DNA from: Elusimicrobiota bacterium
Lineage (GTDB): Bacteria > Elusimicrobiota > Elusimicrobia > UBA1565 > UBA9628
Assembly: GCA_027451985.1 (NCBI GenBank)
Contig: DAIDHS010000002.1
Location: forward strand, 91,241-155,240
Direction of reading: 5' to 3'
DNA: 64,000 nucleotides
The notes below the pieces were generated by a model, which was not told where the DNA came from, ran no database searches, and saw nothing but the letters and a program-made list of their open reading frames with translations. The first letter of the stretch is position 1. Every line of letters starts with the position of its first letter. A program made the position numbers and the translations under genes. Of this stretch, positions 28,085 to 36,187 are shown piece by piece.

Positions 28085-28678
28085 CTATTGGACGACGAGG
28101 TTCTTGGCGCGGCGAAGAATCTCGTTGCGCACGTCCAAGAGCAGGTTCTCGGCGTTTTTCTTGAAGATCTTCTTGGCGATGAAGCCGGGGACGGCAAATT
28201 TCCGGGTGGATTGGAGCGAATAAACAACCAATTCTCCCGGCGGGCTTCCCTCAATGCGCCAACTGCCGTGGTAAGACGTGAAGTCCTTGTGCGAAATATC
28301 ATCAAAGGTAATTTCGTTCTCCGGGTGCTCGCGCACCTCCAGAAGGACTTGAACGGCGCGGGAAAAGAAAAGAAACTTGCCCGAAGCGACCTGCTGCAGC
28401 AGAAGCGAATCGCCGGCGCGCTCCACGACCTTGCTTTTCTTCATCCCGGCGACGAACACCGGCATTCGGGAATAGTCGGTCAGCACTTTCCAAACGGTTG
28501 CAGACGATGCATCGACCGTAAAGACCCCTTCGACGCGATTGGAGCGCGGGCCCGTCTGCTCAACCGTCAGGCTGACGTTCTCGGAAAAGCCGAGGCCTGC
28601 GCGGCAGACCATCGCCGCGCAGGCCAGGAACAACACCCAGGGAGCGCGCCTAATCGTCGCACGCCCCCTGGGTTTCAT
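28085..28678 (-). CDS. Exported SRPBCC/START-like lipid-binding domain protein
   Basis: The 197-residue protein has a signal peptide (WVLFLACAAMVCRAGLGF) followed by an SRPBCC fold of the polyketide cyclase/COQ10 type: FTVDASSATVWKVLTDYSRMPVFV is the usual opening and a long C-terminal helix (FKKNAENLLLDVRNEI) closes it. Such domains bind hydrophobic ligands in a cavity. It starts 2 bases after the porin stop and is the third gene of the YceI-porin operon, so an envelope lipid or carotenoid-like ligand is plausible. Confidence 0.8.
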   Translation of the reverse strand: MKPRGRATIRRAPWVLFLACAAMVCRAGLGFSENVSLTVEQTGPRSNRVEGVFTVDASSATVWKVLTDYSRMPVFVAGMKKSKVVERAGDSLLLQQVASGKFLFFSRAVQVLLEVREHPENEITFDDISHKDFTSYHGSWRIEGSPPGELVVYSLQSTRKFAVPGFIAKKIFKKNAENLLLDVRNEILRRAKNLVVQ

Positions 28679-28680
28679 AT

Positions 28681-30153
28681 TTAGAACATGAACTGCAGCA
28701 TGCCGCGAATCTCAGCGACCGTCTCGCGCTTCATGCCGCCGTTGTAGACCGTGATTTGATCCGGCATGTCGGCCAAGACGTAGCTGCCGACCAGATTATC
28801 GACCGTCACCGGCATGTCGAGGTAGACGGGAGCGTCCAGCGTCAGCTTGACGTTTTGCCCCTTCAAATACCAGGTTGCCGAGGGATCGATCTCATGAATA
28901 GCTCGGCTGCCAATGAAGTTGTTGCCGTTGGCGCCCTGCCCGGGGAGTGTCTGATTGGTCGTCGTTCCACTGACCGTCGCGAAATACCCCATATTCCGGT
29001 CCGGCAGGAGCATGGCGTAGCGCAAGGCCACCTCGAAAGGCTTGAAGAGGTAACCCACCTGCGCTTCGGCGCCCGTCTCATGGATGCGGCCGTAGTGGTT
29101 CTGATAGCCGGCCCAATCGACTTCAGCCTGGGCTGACCAAGCCTTGCCCTCGCCCAGAGGAGCCCGGTAGACCGCATCCGCCTCGGCCATGTAGAGGTTG
29201 CCGTCATGAAGGCCGTTGACCCCGCCGTAGTCGATGTAGGGGTTCCAGTTGCTGTCGATGATCAGCGGTTTGCCGATATCCTTTAGATTCAAGGCCGTAG
29301 AGTGGCCGATGGTGGTATCCTTGGCGTAAACCCCGCTCACATAGGCCGCTTTTTCAGGCTTGGTGATATTGAGGTCCGTCTGCACCACATGGTAGATGTC
29401 GGCGTCCACTCCGTCATTATAGCCGATGCGGGCCGCCAGGACAGGAACGCCCAAGGTCTCGCCCAGGTAGCGCTGCGGAACGTCCTCGCCGCCACCGCTA
29501 AAAATGCCGGCGGTGCCCGCGAATTTGCCGTCATAACCCTGAACGGCCATGCCGTAATCCCGGCCCATGGAGAAACCCGTGCTCAGGATGGAGCGACCGG
29601 TGAAGGGCATGTACCCCGTATCGGTCATGGCTTCCCGGCCGTAAGGCACGCGGAACTGCCCGACCTTGACCGAGGTATCCGGCCCCACCGGTACCGGCAC
29701 GTCAAAGTCCATATCCAGAAGGGTCAGGGCCACGTTGGAGGTCACGGCTTCTTCGCCTCCCAGCGCCAACTGCGTCTCATATTTGTAGCCCTCGAAGTTA
29801 CCCCGGAAGCCCAAGCGAGACTCCTGCGTAAACAAGTAGAGCCGGTTGTTGTTGCGGACCGGGTCTGCCACGTTCTCGCCGACGCCCAGCATCTGGAGAC
29901 GGCCGAACATGTCGAGGTTGAGATTGTCGGTATTGACCAAGCTCAGTCCTCCCGTCGGCTGGACGCCCGCTCCGTCGAACGGCTGGCCGTCGAAGTTCAG
30001 GCTCCACCCCGCGCCGCCCTGGCCGTGCCACGGCGTCGTGATGCTCCAAGGCTGCGGACTCGGGGACTGCGCCGGGGCCGGAGCCTGACCGAAACTCGCT
30101 CCGGAAGCGCCAAAAAGCGCCGCCGCGGCGAGGACTGCCAGCTTGCCTTTCAT
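28681..30153 (-). CDS. Outer-membrane beta-barrel porin-like protein
   Basis: The 490-residue protein has a signal peptide (LAVLAAAALFGASGASFGQA), a Pro/Gln linker and then a long series of alternating amphipathic strands ending in Phe (GMLQFMF), the usual assembly signal for outer-membrane barrels. The region around SRLGFRGNFEGYKYETQLAL and VKVGQFRVPYGREAMTD resembles phosphate-selective or general porins (OprO/P-like). It overlaps the YceI gene by ATGA. The substrate is unknown. Confidence 0.8.
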   Translation of the reverse strand: MKGKLAVLAAAALFGASGASFGQAPAPAQSPSPQPWSITTPWHGQGGAGWSLNFDGQPFDGAGVQPTGGLSLVNTDNLNLDMFGRLQMLGVGENVADPVRNNNRLYLFTQESRLGFRGNFEGYKYETQLALGGEEAVTSNVALTLLDMDFDVPVPVGPDTSVKVGQFRVPYGREAMTDTGYMPFTGRSILSTGFSMGRDYGMAVQGYDGKFAGTAGIFSGGGEDVPQRYLGETLGVPVLAARIGYNDGVDADIYHVVQTDLNITKPEKAAYVSGVYAKDTTIGHSTALNLKDIGKPLIIDSNWNPYIDYGGVNGLHDGNLYMAEADAVYRAPLGEGKAWSAQAEVDWAGYQNHYGRIHETGAEAQVGYLFKPFEVALRYAMLLPDRNMGYFATVSGTTTNQTLPGQGANGNNFIGSRAIHEIDPSATWYLKGQNVKLTLDAPVYLDMPVTVDNLVGSYVLADMPDQITVYNGGMKRETVAEIRGMLQFMF

Positions 30154-30773
30154 TTCTTTTCTCCTGTGTTGGACGGATTTAGTTTTAAATGAAAACGGAC
30201 GACAATCCGGTCCGCGACTTTGATGGCGCCGAACATCATGGTGGGCGGCTTGACCCCGAAATCGCTCATGATGACCGGCTCTTGACCATCGATGGTCGCG
30301 CCGTCCTTTCCGATCTTCACGTCGGCTTCGATGGTCTCGGGCTTGCTCGCGCCCGCAATGGAAAGATTGCCCTGGGCGGTGATTTTATATCCGCCATCCT
30401 CGGGTTTGGCCTGGTAGCCAGTCATCGTAAAGGCGATGTCCGGATACTGCGCGGCCTTGAGCGCCTTTTGCATGTTCCGGTCCATCGACTTGGCTTCGGT
30501 GGATTTAAGGCCGTAGACCGGAACGATCAGCGTCATCGTGGCCGGCTCCTGCGCCGCCAAGGCCGCGGCCATGTCGCCTGTTCCCTTAGTAAACGATAAG
30601 GAGAAGTCTTGCGATGTTGCGTGGATGGTGAAGGGATGCAGCGTCGAGCTGCCCTCGAGCCAGAGGCGGCTCTGCGGCGCGCTCAGATTAAAAACCGCTC
30701 CCGCATGGGCCGCGGGGGCGAGCAAAACGGCGAAGAGTGTTCCGGCCAGCCGGCACTTCCAGTTTTCGTTCAT
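30150..30773 (-). CDS. YceI family periplasmic lipocalin-like protein
   Basis: The 207-residue protein has a signal peptide (CRLAGTLFAVLLAPAAHAG) and a YceI domain (RLWLEGSSTLHPFTIHATSQ at the start; AQGNLSIAGASKPE in the middle). The domain is a barrel that binds long hydrophobic molecules such as isoprenoids. The ATG at 30773 has GGAGG 8 bases upstream. It heads a YceI-porin-SRPBCC operon, two members of which have lipid-cavity folds. A sigma-54-type promoter is placed just upstream. Confidence 0.9.
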   Translation of the reverse strand: MNENWKCRLAGTLFAVLLAPAAHAGAVFNLSAPQSRLWLEGSSTLHPFTIHATSQDFSLSFTKGTGDMAAALAAQEPATMTLIVPVYGLKSTEAKSMDRNMQKALKAAQYPDIAFTMTGYQAKPEDGGYKITAQGNLSIAGASKPETIEADVKIGKDGATIDGQEPVIMSDFGVKPPTMMFGAIKVADRIVVRFHLKLNPSNTGEKK

Positions 30774-30799
30774 CTCATCAGCCTCCATAATTCGATTGA

Positions 30800-30814
30800 G
30801 CAACAAAAATGCCA
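30800..30814 (-). promoter_or_regulatory. Sigma-54 (-24/-12) promoter of the YceI-porin operon
   Basis: Minus strand TGGCATTTTTGTTGC has GG and GC separated by exactly 10 bases and differs from TGGCAC-N5-TTGC at one position. Transcription would begin near 30788, giving a 15-nt leader that contains GGAGG and then the YceI ATG. The rpoN-like gene lies immediately beyond it. Confidence 0.75.
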
Positions 30815-30856
30815 ATTTGCTCTTTTACGAGCTAAAACGGCAGGATTTTAGGACTT

Positions 30857-31933
30857 CTAGGACTTGGAGGAGCTGATTTGCGCGCGGGCGGCGTTGACGG
30901 TACGGCGCGCGATTTTGATGCCGTATTCCGTCTTAAGGCGTTCGGCCAAGGCAATGTCGGTCTGTTTCGGATTTTCCTTGATCCAAACGGATAAAATGTC
31001 CCGCACTACGCGGCGGCGCCCAGGCATGAGCTCGATGAGCGGCACTTCCTTGTCCCACGGCATGAGCACCGACCGCCCGGCTGCGGCGCGGCTCACAGTG
31101 CTGGGCGCCAAATCGAGGCGGTGCGAGAGCATGCGCAGGCTGATGGGACGTTTGGCTTCGGGGCGCTTGGAAAAAATGAAGTCCGACTGAAGCCGCGAAA
31201 GACTCTCCAGAACGCGAAACATCGTGCTTTGGCGGAGATTAACGGTTTCCAAGCGTTTCAGAAATCGCGGCAGTTTCCTGAGTTCCGCCCCTTTTAGCTG
31301 GCCGGATTCCTTCCAGCGCTCGAGAAGATCGTAGCGGATGTGGTAGAGCCCTCGGGCCCAGTAGGGAGAGAAAAATTCGAAGCGCGGCTCGCCTTCCTCT
31401 ATATAAACGCGGGCTAAGCACGATTGCCGGCGGTCCGGAGTCTTTTGCGGCGCCGCAAACTCGGCCTCGGCGCCGATTTTAAGCAGCAGCTCGTTGATTT
31501 GGCCGATTTCCTCCACGCTCAAACCCGTGCGGCGCGCGATTTCCTCCAGAGGCAAGGCTTCCTCCGCGTAGAGGAAGTAGCGCTCGAAAGCCTCTTGCCC
31601 AATCTTTCGGATTTTGGGCATCAAGTCCGGCCCCTGCTCCAAGAGCTCCTCCACCCGCACGCGTTCGCCCGCGTTGGCCGTCACCTGCTCGTTAATCTCG
31701 TAAAAACCGCCCGTAAACTCCGCGCGCGGCCAGCGCTGGCGCCGGATAACGCCGGGATATTGGCCCTCCCCAAAATGGAGCTTGCGGAAAAGAGGATCCC
31801 GTTCAATATCCTGGATTTCCCGGGCGAACTCCCTCTCCGGCATTTCAAGCCATGCGGCCATCCGCATGCGGCCTATCAAAAGAGGCCGCTGCTTCAAGCC
31901 CAGCGTCGTTTTCAAACCTTGCGTCTGCCTCAT
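30857..31933 (-). CDS. rpoN: Compact RNA polymerase sigma-54 factor
   Basis: From the ATG at 31933 the protein is 358 residues, clearly shorter than the usual 450-500. Region I is recognisable (MRQTQGLKTTLGLKQRPLLI, a variant of the Gln/Leu-rich start), followed at once by core-binding sequence. The C-terminal half has the HTH (ISLRMLSHRLDLAPSTVSRA), SVLMPWDKEVPLIELM, and the RpoN box ARRTVNAARAQI near the end (canonical ARRTVAKYR). The acidic region II is missing. An upstream extension to 32128 has no sigma-54 features. It is divergent from a two-component pair of the type that activates sigma-54. Confidence 0.85.
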   Translation of the reverse strand: MRQTQGLKTTLGLKQRPLLIGRMRMAAWLEMPEREFAREIQDIERDPLFRKLHFGEGQYPGVIRRQRWPRAEFTGGFYEINEQVTANAGERVRVEELLEQGPDLMPKIRKIGQEAFERYFLYAEEALPLEEIARRTGLSVEEIGQINELLLKIGAEAEFAAPQKTPDRRQSCLARVYIEEGEPRFEFFSPYWARGLYHIRYDLLERWKESGQLKGAELRKLPRFLKRLETVNLRQSTMFRVLESLSRLQSDFIFSKRPEAKRPISLRMLSHRLDLAPSTVSRAAAGRSVLMPWDKEVPLIELMPGRRRVVRDILSVWIKENPKQTDIALAERLKTEYGIKIARRTVNAARAQISSSKS

Positions 31934-31970
31934 GCGTGGCGGTCGGAGCCGACTTTTAGATAAAATACCT

Positions 31971-31985
31971 TGGCACGATCGTTTC
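31971..31985 (+). promoter_or_regulatory. Possible sigma-54-like promoter of the kinase/activator operon
   Basis: TGGCACGATCGTTTC has a perfect -24 element and correct spacing, but the -12 dinucleotide is TC instead of GC. It would start transcription near 31997, 45 bases before the kinase gene. The mismatch at an otherwise invariant G makes this a weak call. TAAAAT just upstream could instead serve as a sigma-70 -10 box. Confidence 0.35.
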
Positions 31986-32041
31986 AACAGTGATGGTAGC
32001 ACTCTTCGGGCCCTCGCCGCACAGGTCCTTTCCAAACCATC

Positions 32042-33538
32042 ATGAAACGATTTGTACGAAAAAAACAATCTCGCGCGCTCTACACGCTGATGAAATCGCC
32101 AAAGCCAGCTTTCAAGCAACTTTTCCAAGCCTTGCTTGATTCCGCAGGAGACCTGATCTGGATCCGAGAGCTCAGGAGCGGAAAGATTCTAGAAGCAAAC
32201 CAGGCGGCCCTGCGGACGCTGGGTTACTCGCGCGAGGAGTTCATCGGCCACGACATCCACGAATTCTACGCCGGAGCGGACAAGAAGCTCTGCGACGACT
32301 TTTCCGCGCGCATCAAGAAAAACGGCTCGGCGTTTTTGAGCACTGCTTTCCGCGATCGCTCGGGGCGGATGATTCAAGTCGAGGTGCGCGGCTCTCTTAT
32401 CGGCTACGCCAGCAAGCCCGCCGTGCTCTCCATCTCGCGGGACATCGGCCGCGCAATCGGAGACGAACGGCTTAAAAGCTTCTTCTACGCGGCCTTCCTC
32501 CGATCCAACGACGTCATGTTCTACTGCGATCGCGGTGGCGTCATCCTGGACGTCAACGAGGCCTTCATCAAAAATTATGGCTACCCGCGCGAGGAGGTCA
32601 TCGGAAAAACGCCGGCCATCCTGCGCTCGCGCCACTCCACGGACGAGCTTTACCGGCGCATGTGGGCATCCCTCCTGGACCCGAAGCGCGGCTACTGGCG
32701 CGGGGAGATGATCAACAAAACCAAGGACGGCCGCGAAATTCCCTTAATTTTGACCATCACGGCCGTGCGCGACTCGCGCGGCGCCATCATCGGCTACATG
32801 TCCAACGCCGCCAATCTTTCGGAGCGGGTCGCCCTGCAGGAGCGCGTGGCCCAATCCGAGGCCCTGGCCTCCATCGGCGAGATGGCGACGGTTCTGGCGC
32901 ACGAGATCAGAAACCCCCTAGGCTCCATCGTCATGGCGGCCAAGCAGATTTCTACCGGCAACCTCGATCACGACGACCGCGCGATGGCTCTGCGCGTACT
33001 GCGCGACGAATCCCGCCGCCTGAATGAAACCTTGACCAATTTCCTCTCCTTCGCCCGGCCGCGCGGCGTCAAGCTTTCGCGCGGGAGCCTCAACGCCATC
33101 GTCACCGAGACTTGCAGCATCATCCGCTCGAACCCTGATTTGATCAAGGACATCCGCGTCCGCATCGCCTGCGACCCGAAAATCAAAAGTTTTCCCATGG
33201 ACGTGGACCAGATCCGCCAGGTGGCCTGGAACATCATCCTCAATGGCATGCAGGCCTTGGACGGCCGCGGCCAGATCACGGTCACGACGGGCCGCCGGGA
33301 CAGCCTGGCCTTCTTTCGCGTCGAGGATACCGGGCCCGGCATCTCCGCGCCGGCCCTGGCCGAGATTTTCAAGCCTTTTCACACTACTAAAAAGCAGGGA
33401 ACGGGCCTTGGCCTCTCCATCGCCGACCGCATCGTCAAGTCGCACGGCGGCCGCATCGAGGTCAAAAGCGCCGTGGGACGCGGCAGTTCGTTTACCGTCT
33501 TCCTGCCTTCCGCGGAGAGCCGAAATGAGCAAGACTAA
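32042..33538 (+). CDS. Cytoplasmic PAS-domain histidine kinase, NtrB-like
   Basis: The 498-residue protein has no membrane segment. Two PAS domains lie at about 25-145 (LLDSAGDLIWIRE ... LGYSREEFIG) and 150-270 (FLRSNDVMFYCDRGGVILDV ... YGYPREEVIGKTP), followed by HisKA with the acceptor His in VLAHEIRNPLGSIVMA near 286 and an ATPase domain (DTGPGI, GTGLGLSIA). Such kinases sense redox state, small ligands or gases through PAS and phosphorylate an NtrC-type partner. It overlaps the activator gene by 14 bases. The second start option (32090) is less likely. Confidence 0.92.
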   Translation: MKRFVRKKQSRALYTLMKSPKPAFKQLFQALLDSAGDLIWIRELRSGKILEANQAALRTLGYSREEFIGHDIHEFYAGADKKLCDDFSARIKKNGSAFLSTAFRDRSGRMIQVEVRGSLIGYASKPAVLSISRDIGRAIGDERLKSFFYAAFLRSNDVMFYCDRGGVILDVNEAFIKNYGYPREEVIGKTPAILRSRHSTDELYRRMWASLLDPKRGYWRGEMINKTKDGREIPLILTITAVRDSRGAIIGYMSNAANLSERVALQERVAQSEALASIGEMATVLAHEIRNPLGSIVMAAKQISTGNLDHDDRAMALRVLRDESRRLNETLTNFLSFARPRGVKLSRGSLNAIVTETCSIIRSNPDLIKDIRVRIACDPKIKSFPMDVDQIRQVAWNIILNGMQALDGRGQITVTTGRRDSLAFFRVEDTGPGISAPALAEIFKPFHTTKKQGTGLGLSIADRIVKSHGGRIEVKSAVGRGSSFTVFLPSAESRNEQD

Positions 33539-34718
33539 AATCCTCCTGGCCGAGGACGACGCGTCCAACGCCGCGCTGCTGTCCTTGGCCCTCAAGCAAA
33601 TGGGCTTCGAGGCGACGCATGCAAAAAACGGCCGCGAGGCGATTGATCAGCTTTCCGGGCACGTCTACGATTTAGTCATCACGGACTTAAAGCTAGGAGA
33701 CATTGACGGCCTCAAGGTCCTGGCCGCCGCCAAAAAGACCCTGCCAGAAGCCGAGGTCGTGGTCATCACAGGGCACGGCTCCATCGACACCGCGGTCGCG
33801 GCCATCAAAGCCGGCGCCTTCGACTACCTGATCAAGCCCATTGATCCGGACGAGCTCTCCATCGTCCTGCACAAGGCCCTGGAGCGCCGGAGCCTCCTCG
33901 GCGAGGTCAAGCGCTTGCGCGAGGAAGTTAAGGACAAGTACAGCTTCGAGGGCATCGTTTATGCTTCGCCGAAAATGGGCCGGGTTCTAGAGCTGGTGCG
34001 CAAGGTCGCCACCACCGAGGCCGTCGTGCTCGTGCAGGGAGAATCGGGCACCGGCAAGGAGCTTATCGCGCGCGCCATCCACGAAAAGAGCACGCGCCGG
34101 GCCGGGGCTTTCGTGGCCATCAACTGCGGCGCCATGCCCGAGGGACTTCTCGAGAGCGAGCTCTTCGGTCACGTCAAGGGCTCTTTCACCGGAGCCGACC
34201 GCAACAAGCGCGGCCTGTTCGAGGAAGCCAGCGGTGGCACGCTGTTTTTGGACGAAATCAGCGAGACCGCCCCCAACTTCCAGGTCAAGCTCCTGCGCGC
34301 CCTGCAGGAAGGCGAAATTCGCCGGGTCGGGGACAACCGCCCCATCAAAGTCTCGGGCCGGCTCGTTGCCGCCACCAACAAGAACCTTGAACAGATGGTC
34401 CGCGAGGGCAAGTTCCGCGAGGATCTGTACTACCGCCTCAAGGTTTTCCCCATTTCCCTTCCGCCGCTACGCGAGCGGCCCGAGGACATCCTGCCCCTCA
34501 TCGAGCACTTCCTGCGCAAATCCCGCAAGAAGTCCGGCGGCAAAGCCGCGCGCATTTCCCCCAAGGCGGCCGAGGCGCTCAAAGTTTACTCCTGGCCCGG
34601 CAACGTGCGCGAACTCGAGCACGCGGTTGAACGCATGCTCATCATGGCCGAAGGCGGAATCATCGAGGAACCGGATATCCCCCCCGAAATGCGCGTAGGA
34701 ACAAAAAGCAAATCCTAG
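33525..34718 (+). CDS. NtrC-family sigma-54 activator without DNA-binding domain
   Basis: The 397-residue protein has a receiver domain (acidic pair in LLAEDDAS, phospho-Asp in VITDLKLGD near 54, Lys in DYLIKPID) and an AAA+ sigma-54 interaction domain: Walker A GESGTGKE, the sigma-54 contact loop GSFTGA (variant of GAFTGA) near 220, Walker [11 protein letters not shown], and the C-terminal lid [15 protein letters not shown]. The protein ends at about [16 protein letters not shown], with no Fis-type HTH. Such activators can work from solution, as known for FlgR of Helicobacter pylori. It pairs with the upstream PAS kinase and the divergent sigma-54 gene. Confidence 0.93.
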   Translation: MSKTKILLAEDDASNAALLSLALKQMGFEATHAKNGREAIDQLSGHVYDLVITDLKLGDIDGLKVLAAAKKTLPEAEVVVITGHGSIDTAVAAIKAGAFDYLIKPIDPDELSIVLHKALERRSLLGEVKRLREEVKDKYSFEGIVYASPKMGRVLELVRKVATTEAVVLVQGESGTGKELIARAIHEKSTRRAGAFVAINCGAMPEGLLESELFGHVKGSFTGADRNKRGLFEEASGGTLFLDEISETAPNFQVKLLRALQEGEIRRVGDNRPIKVSGRLVAATNKNLEQMVREGKFREDLYYRLKVFPISLPPLRERPEDILPLIEHFLRKSRKKSGGKAARISPKAAEALKVYSWPGNVRELEHAVERMLIMAEGGIIEEPDIPPEMRVGTKSKS

Positions 34719-34838
34719 CGGAGCGACGCTCCCGTGGCTTAGTGCCGACCCTCTTGCCTGAAACGGAAGTAAACAGCGGAATCCGATAGTACAAAATGCG
34801 TTTTACAGGCTCGAAAAACCAGAGGGGAAGGAAATAGC

Positions 34839-35207
34839 CTAGGTCAGACCGAAGCGGGCAAGGATGACAGTCAACACCATCACGAGCAGGACGATGCTAG
34901 TTACCACCACATACTTATAATCCTTATCGATGAAGAAAGCATAAATCGACACGATCACCCGCATCACGGGAGTCAGAATGAGGAGCAGGGTCCCCGTGAG
35001 CATGTAGGAGGCTGGATCCCCATGGGCAAAACCGGAGAGCACGACGCTCCAATGATAGTGAGCGCGTATCCAGTCTCGATTGAGCGGCACCACGGCGGGG
35101 TGCGCCAGCGACAACACGACGCCCACGATGAAGAACAGAGTGCTCAGGGCCATGCCCGCCATCAGCACCTTGTAAACACCGACGTAGACGTTTTCTTCTT
35201 GGATCAT
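34839..35207 (-). CDS. DUF1634 small membrane protein
   Basis: The 122-residue protein has three membrane segments (VLMAGMALSTLFFIVGVVLSL, MLTGTLLLILTPVMRVIVSI, YVVVTSIVLLVMVLTVIL), matching the DUF1634 family, which is commonly encoded next to TauE/SafE permeases. The ATG at 35207 overlaps the permease stop by ATGA, so the two are coupled. It may be a partner subunit of the permease. Longer readings to 35300 run into the permease gene. Confidence 0.85.
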   Translation of the reverse strand: MIQEENVYVGVYKVLMAGMALSTLFFIVGVVLSLAHPAVVPLNRDWIRAHYHWSVVLSGFAHGDPASYMLTGTLLLILTPVMRVIVSIYAFFIDKDYKYVVVTSIVLLVMVLTVILARFGLT

Positions 35208-36097
35208 ACTAGCACCGGAAGATGCAGGCCGAAGTGTATCGCCAGCGCCTTGGCGAGCATCCCGTAGCTGAGATAGGCCATAAGCACCGCGAAAAGCCAC
35301 TTAAGGTAGGCGCTGTGCAGGCGGTTCATGATCATCGTGCCTATCGTCGCCCCGGTCGTGGTGCCTATCGCCACCGGCGCCACCACGTAGAAGTGAATGA
35401 GGCCCGCGAGGAAGAAAAGGATGGAACTCACCGCCGCCGTCACGCCGATCATGAGCTTGCTCGTTCCCACCGCGGCCTTCATCGGGACGTTCATATGCTG
35501 ATTCATCGCCGAAACTTTAAGCACCCCGCCGCCCACGCCCAAAAGACCCGAGGCCATGCCGGCCAAGTACGAGATGGCCGCGCCGATGGGCGCGCCGGTG
35601 ACGACGTACTCGACTGTCCGGCCCGCGGCTTGGTCGTAATAGTCGCCGCTAATGTCCAGAAACGCGGAAAGCCGGTCCTGCCGAGCGGCGGCGAAGGCTC
35701 CGCTGGCGATGCGGGCGTCGTCCAGGCGCCGCGTGACGAACGCCGTATAGCCCATGTAGGCGAGCAGCCCGGAGAAGAGCATCAGCATTACCCATTCGCT
35801 CAGGTAGAGCGCCAGAATGCTCCCGGAGAGAGCGCCGATGGTGGTCGCGATTTCAAGGAACATGCCGAGACGAAGATTCGTGATTCGCTGATCGACATAT
35901 TTCGATCCGCCGGCGTTGGAGGTGGCGATGACCGAGACGATGCTGGCCGCCACCGCGATCTTCACCGGCAGGCGGAAAGCCAGGACCATGACCGGCACGA
36001 TAAAAATGCCGCCGCCCACGCCCAGCAAGGCTCCCAACAGGCCCGCGAGGCTCGCGGCGCCGAGAAGAGCGAAAACGTATTCGTAGGAGTAGTACAT
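35204..36097 (-). CDS. TauE/SafE family permease
   Basis: The 297-residue protein has about eight membrane segments in two repeats, each with a Gly-rich turn typical of the family (ALLGVGGGIFIVPVM and GLLGVGGGVLKVSAM). Members export or import sulfite, sulfoacetate or other anions. The first clear start is the ATG at 36097. It is coupled to DUF1634 and follows a radical SAM gene by 90 bases on the same strand. Given the respiratory setting a sulfur oxyanion is possible, but not shown. Confidence 0.9.
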   Translation of the reverse strand: MYYSYEYVFALLGAASLAGLLGALLGVGGGIFIVPVMVLAFRLPVKIAVAASIVSVIATSNAGGSKYVDQRITNLRLGMFLEIATTIGALSGSILALYLSEWVMLMLFSGLLAYMGYTAFVTRRLDDARIASGAFAAARQDRLSAFLDISGDYYDQAAGRTVEYVVTGAPIGAAISYLAGMASGLLGVGGGVLKVSAMNQHMNVPMKAAVGTSKLMIGVTAAVSSILFFLAGLIHFYVVAPVAIGTTTGATIGTMIMNRLHSAYLKWLFAVLMAYLSYGMLAKALAIHFGLHLPVLV

Positions 36098-36187
36098 GCT
36101 AACGAACCAATTATACGATAACACTCCCTGTTCTGTATCGTCTAATCCTGGACAGGCATTAGCCTGATTTTGACCTTGCGGCAAATC

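Noticed and set aside
36162-36176. GG-N10-GC on the minus strand before the TauE/SafE gene
   Set aside because: The flanks (AGGTCA and AGGC) match the -24 and -12 elements poorly, and the spacing alone occurs often by chance.
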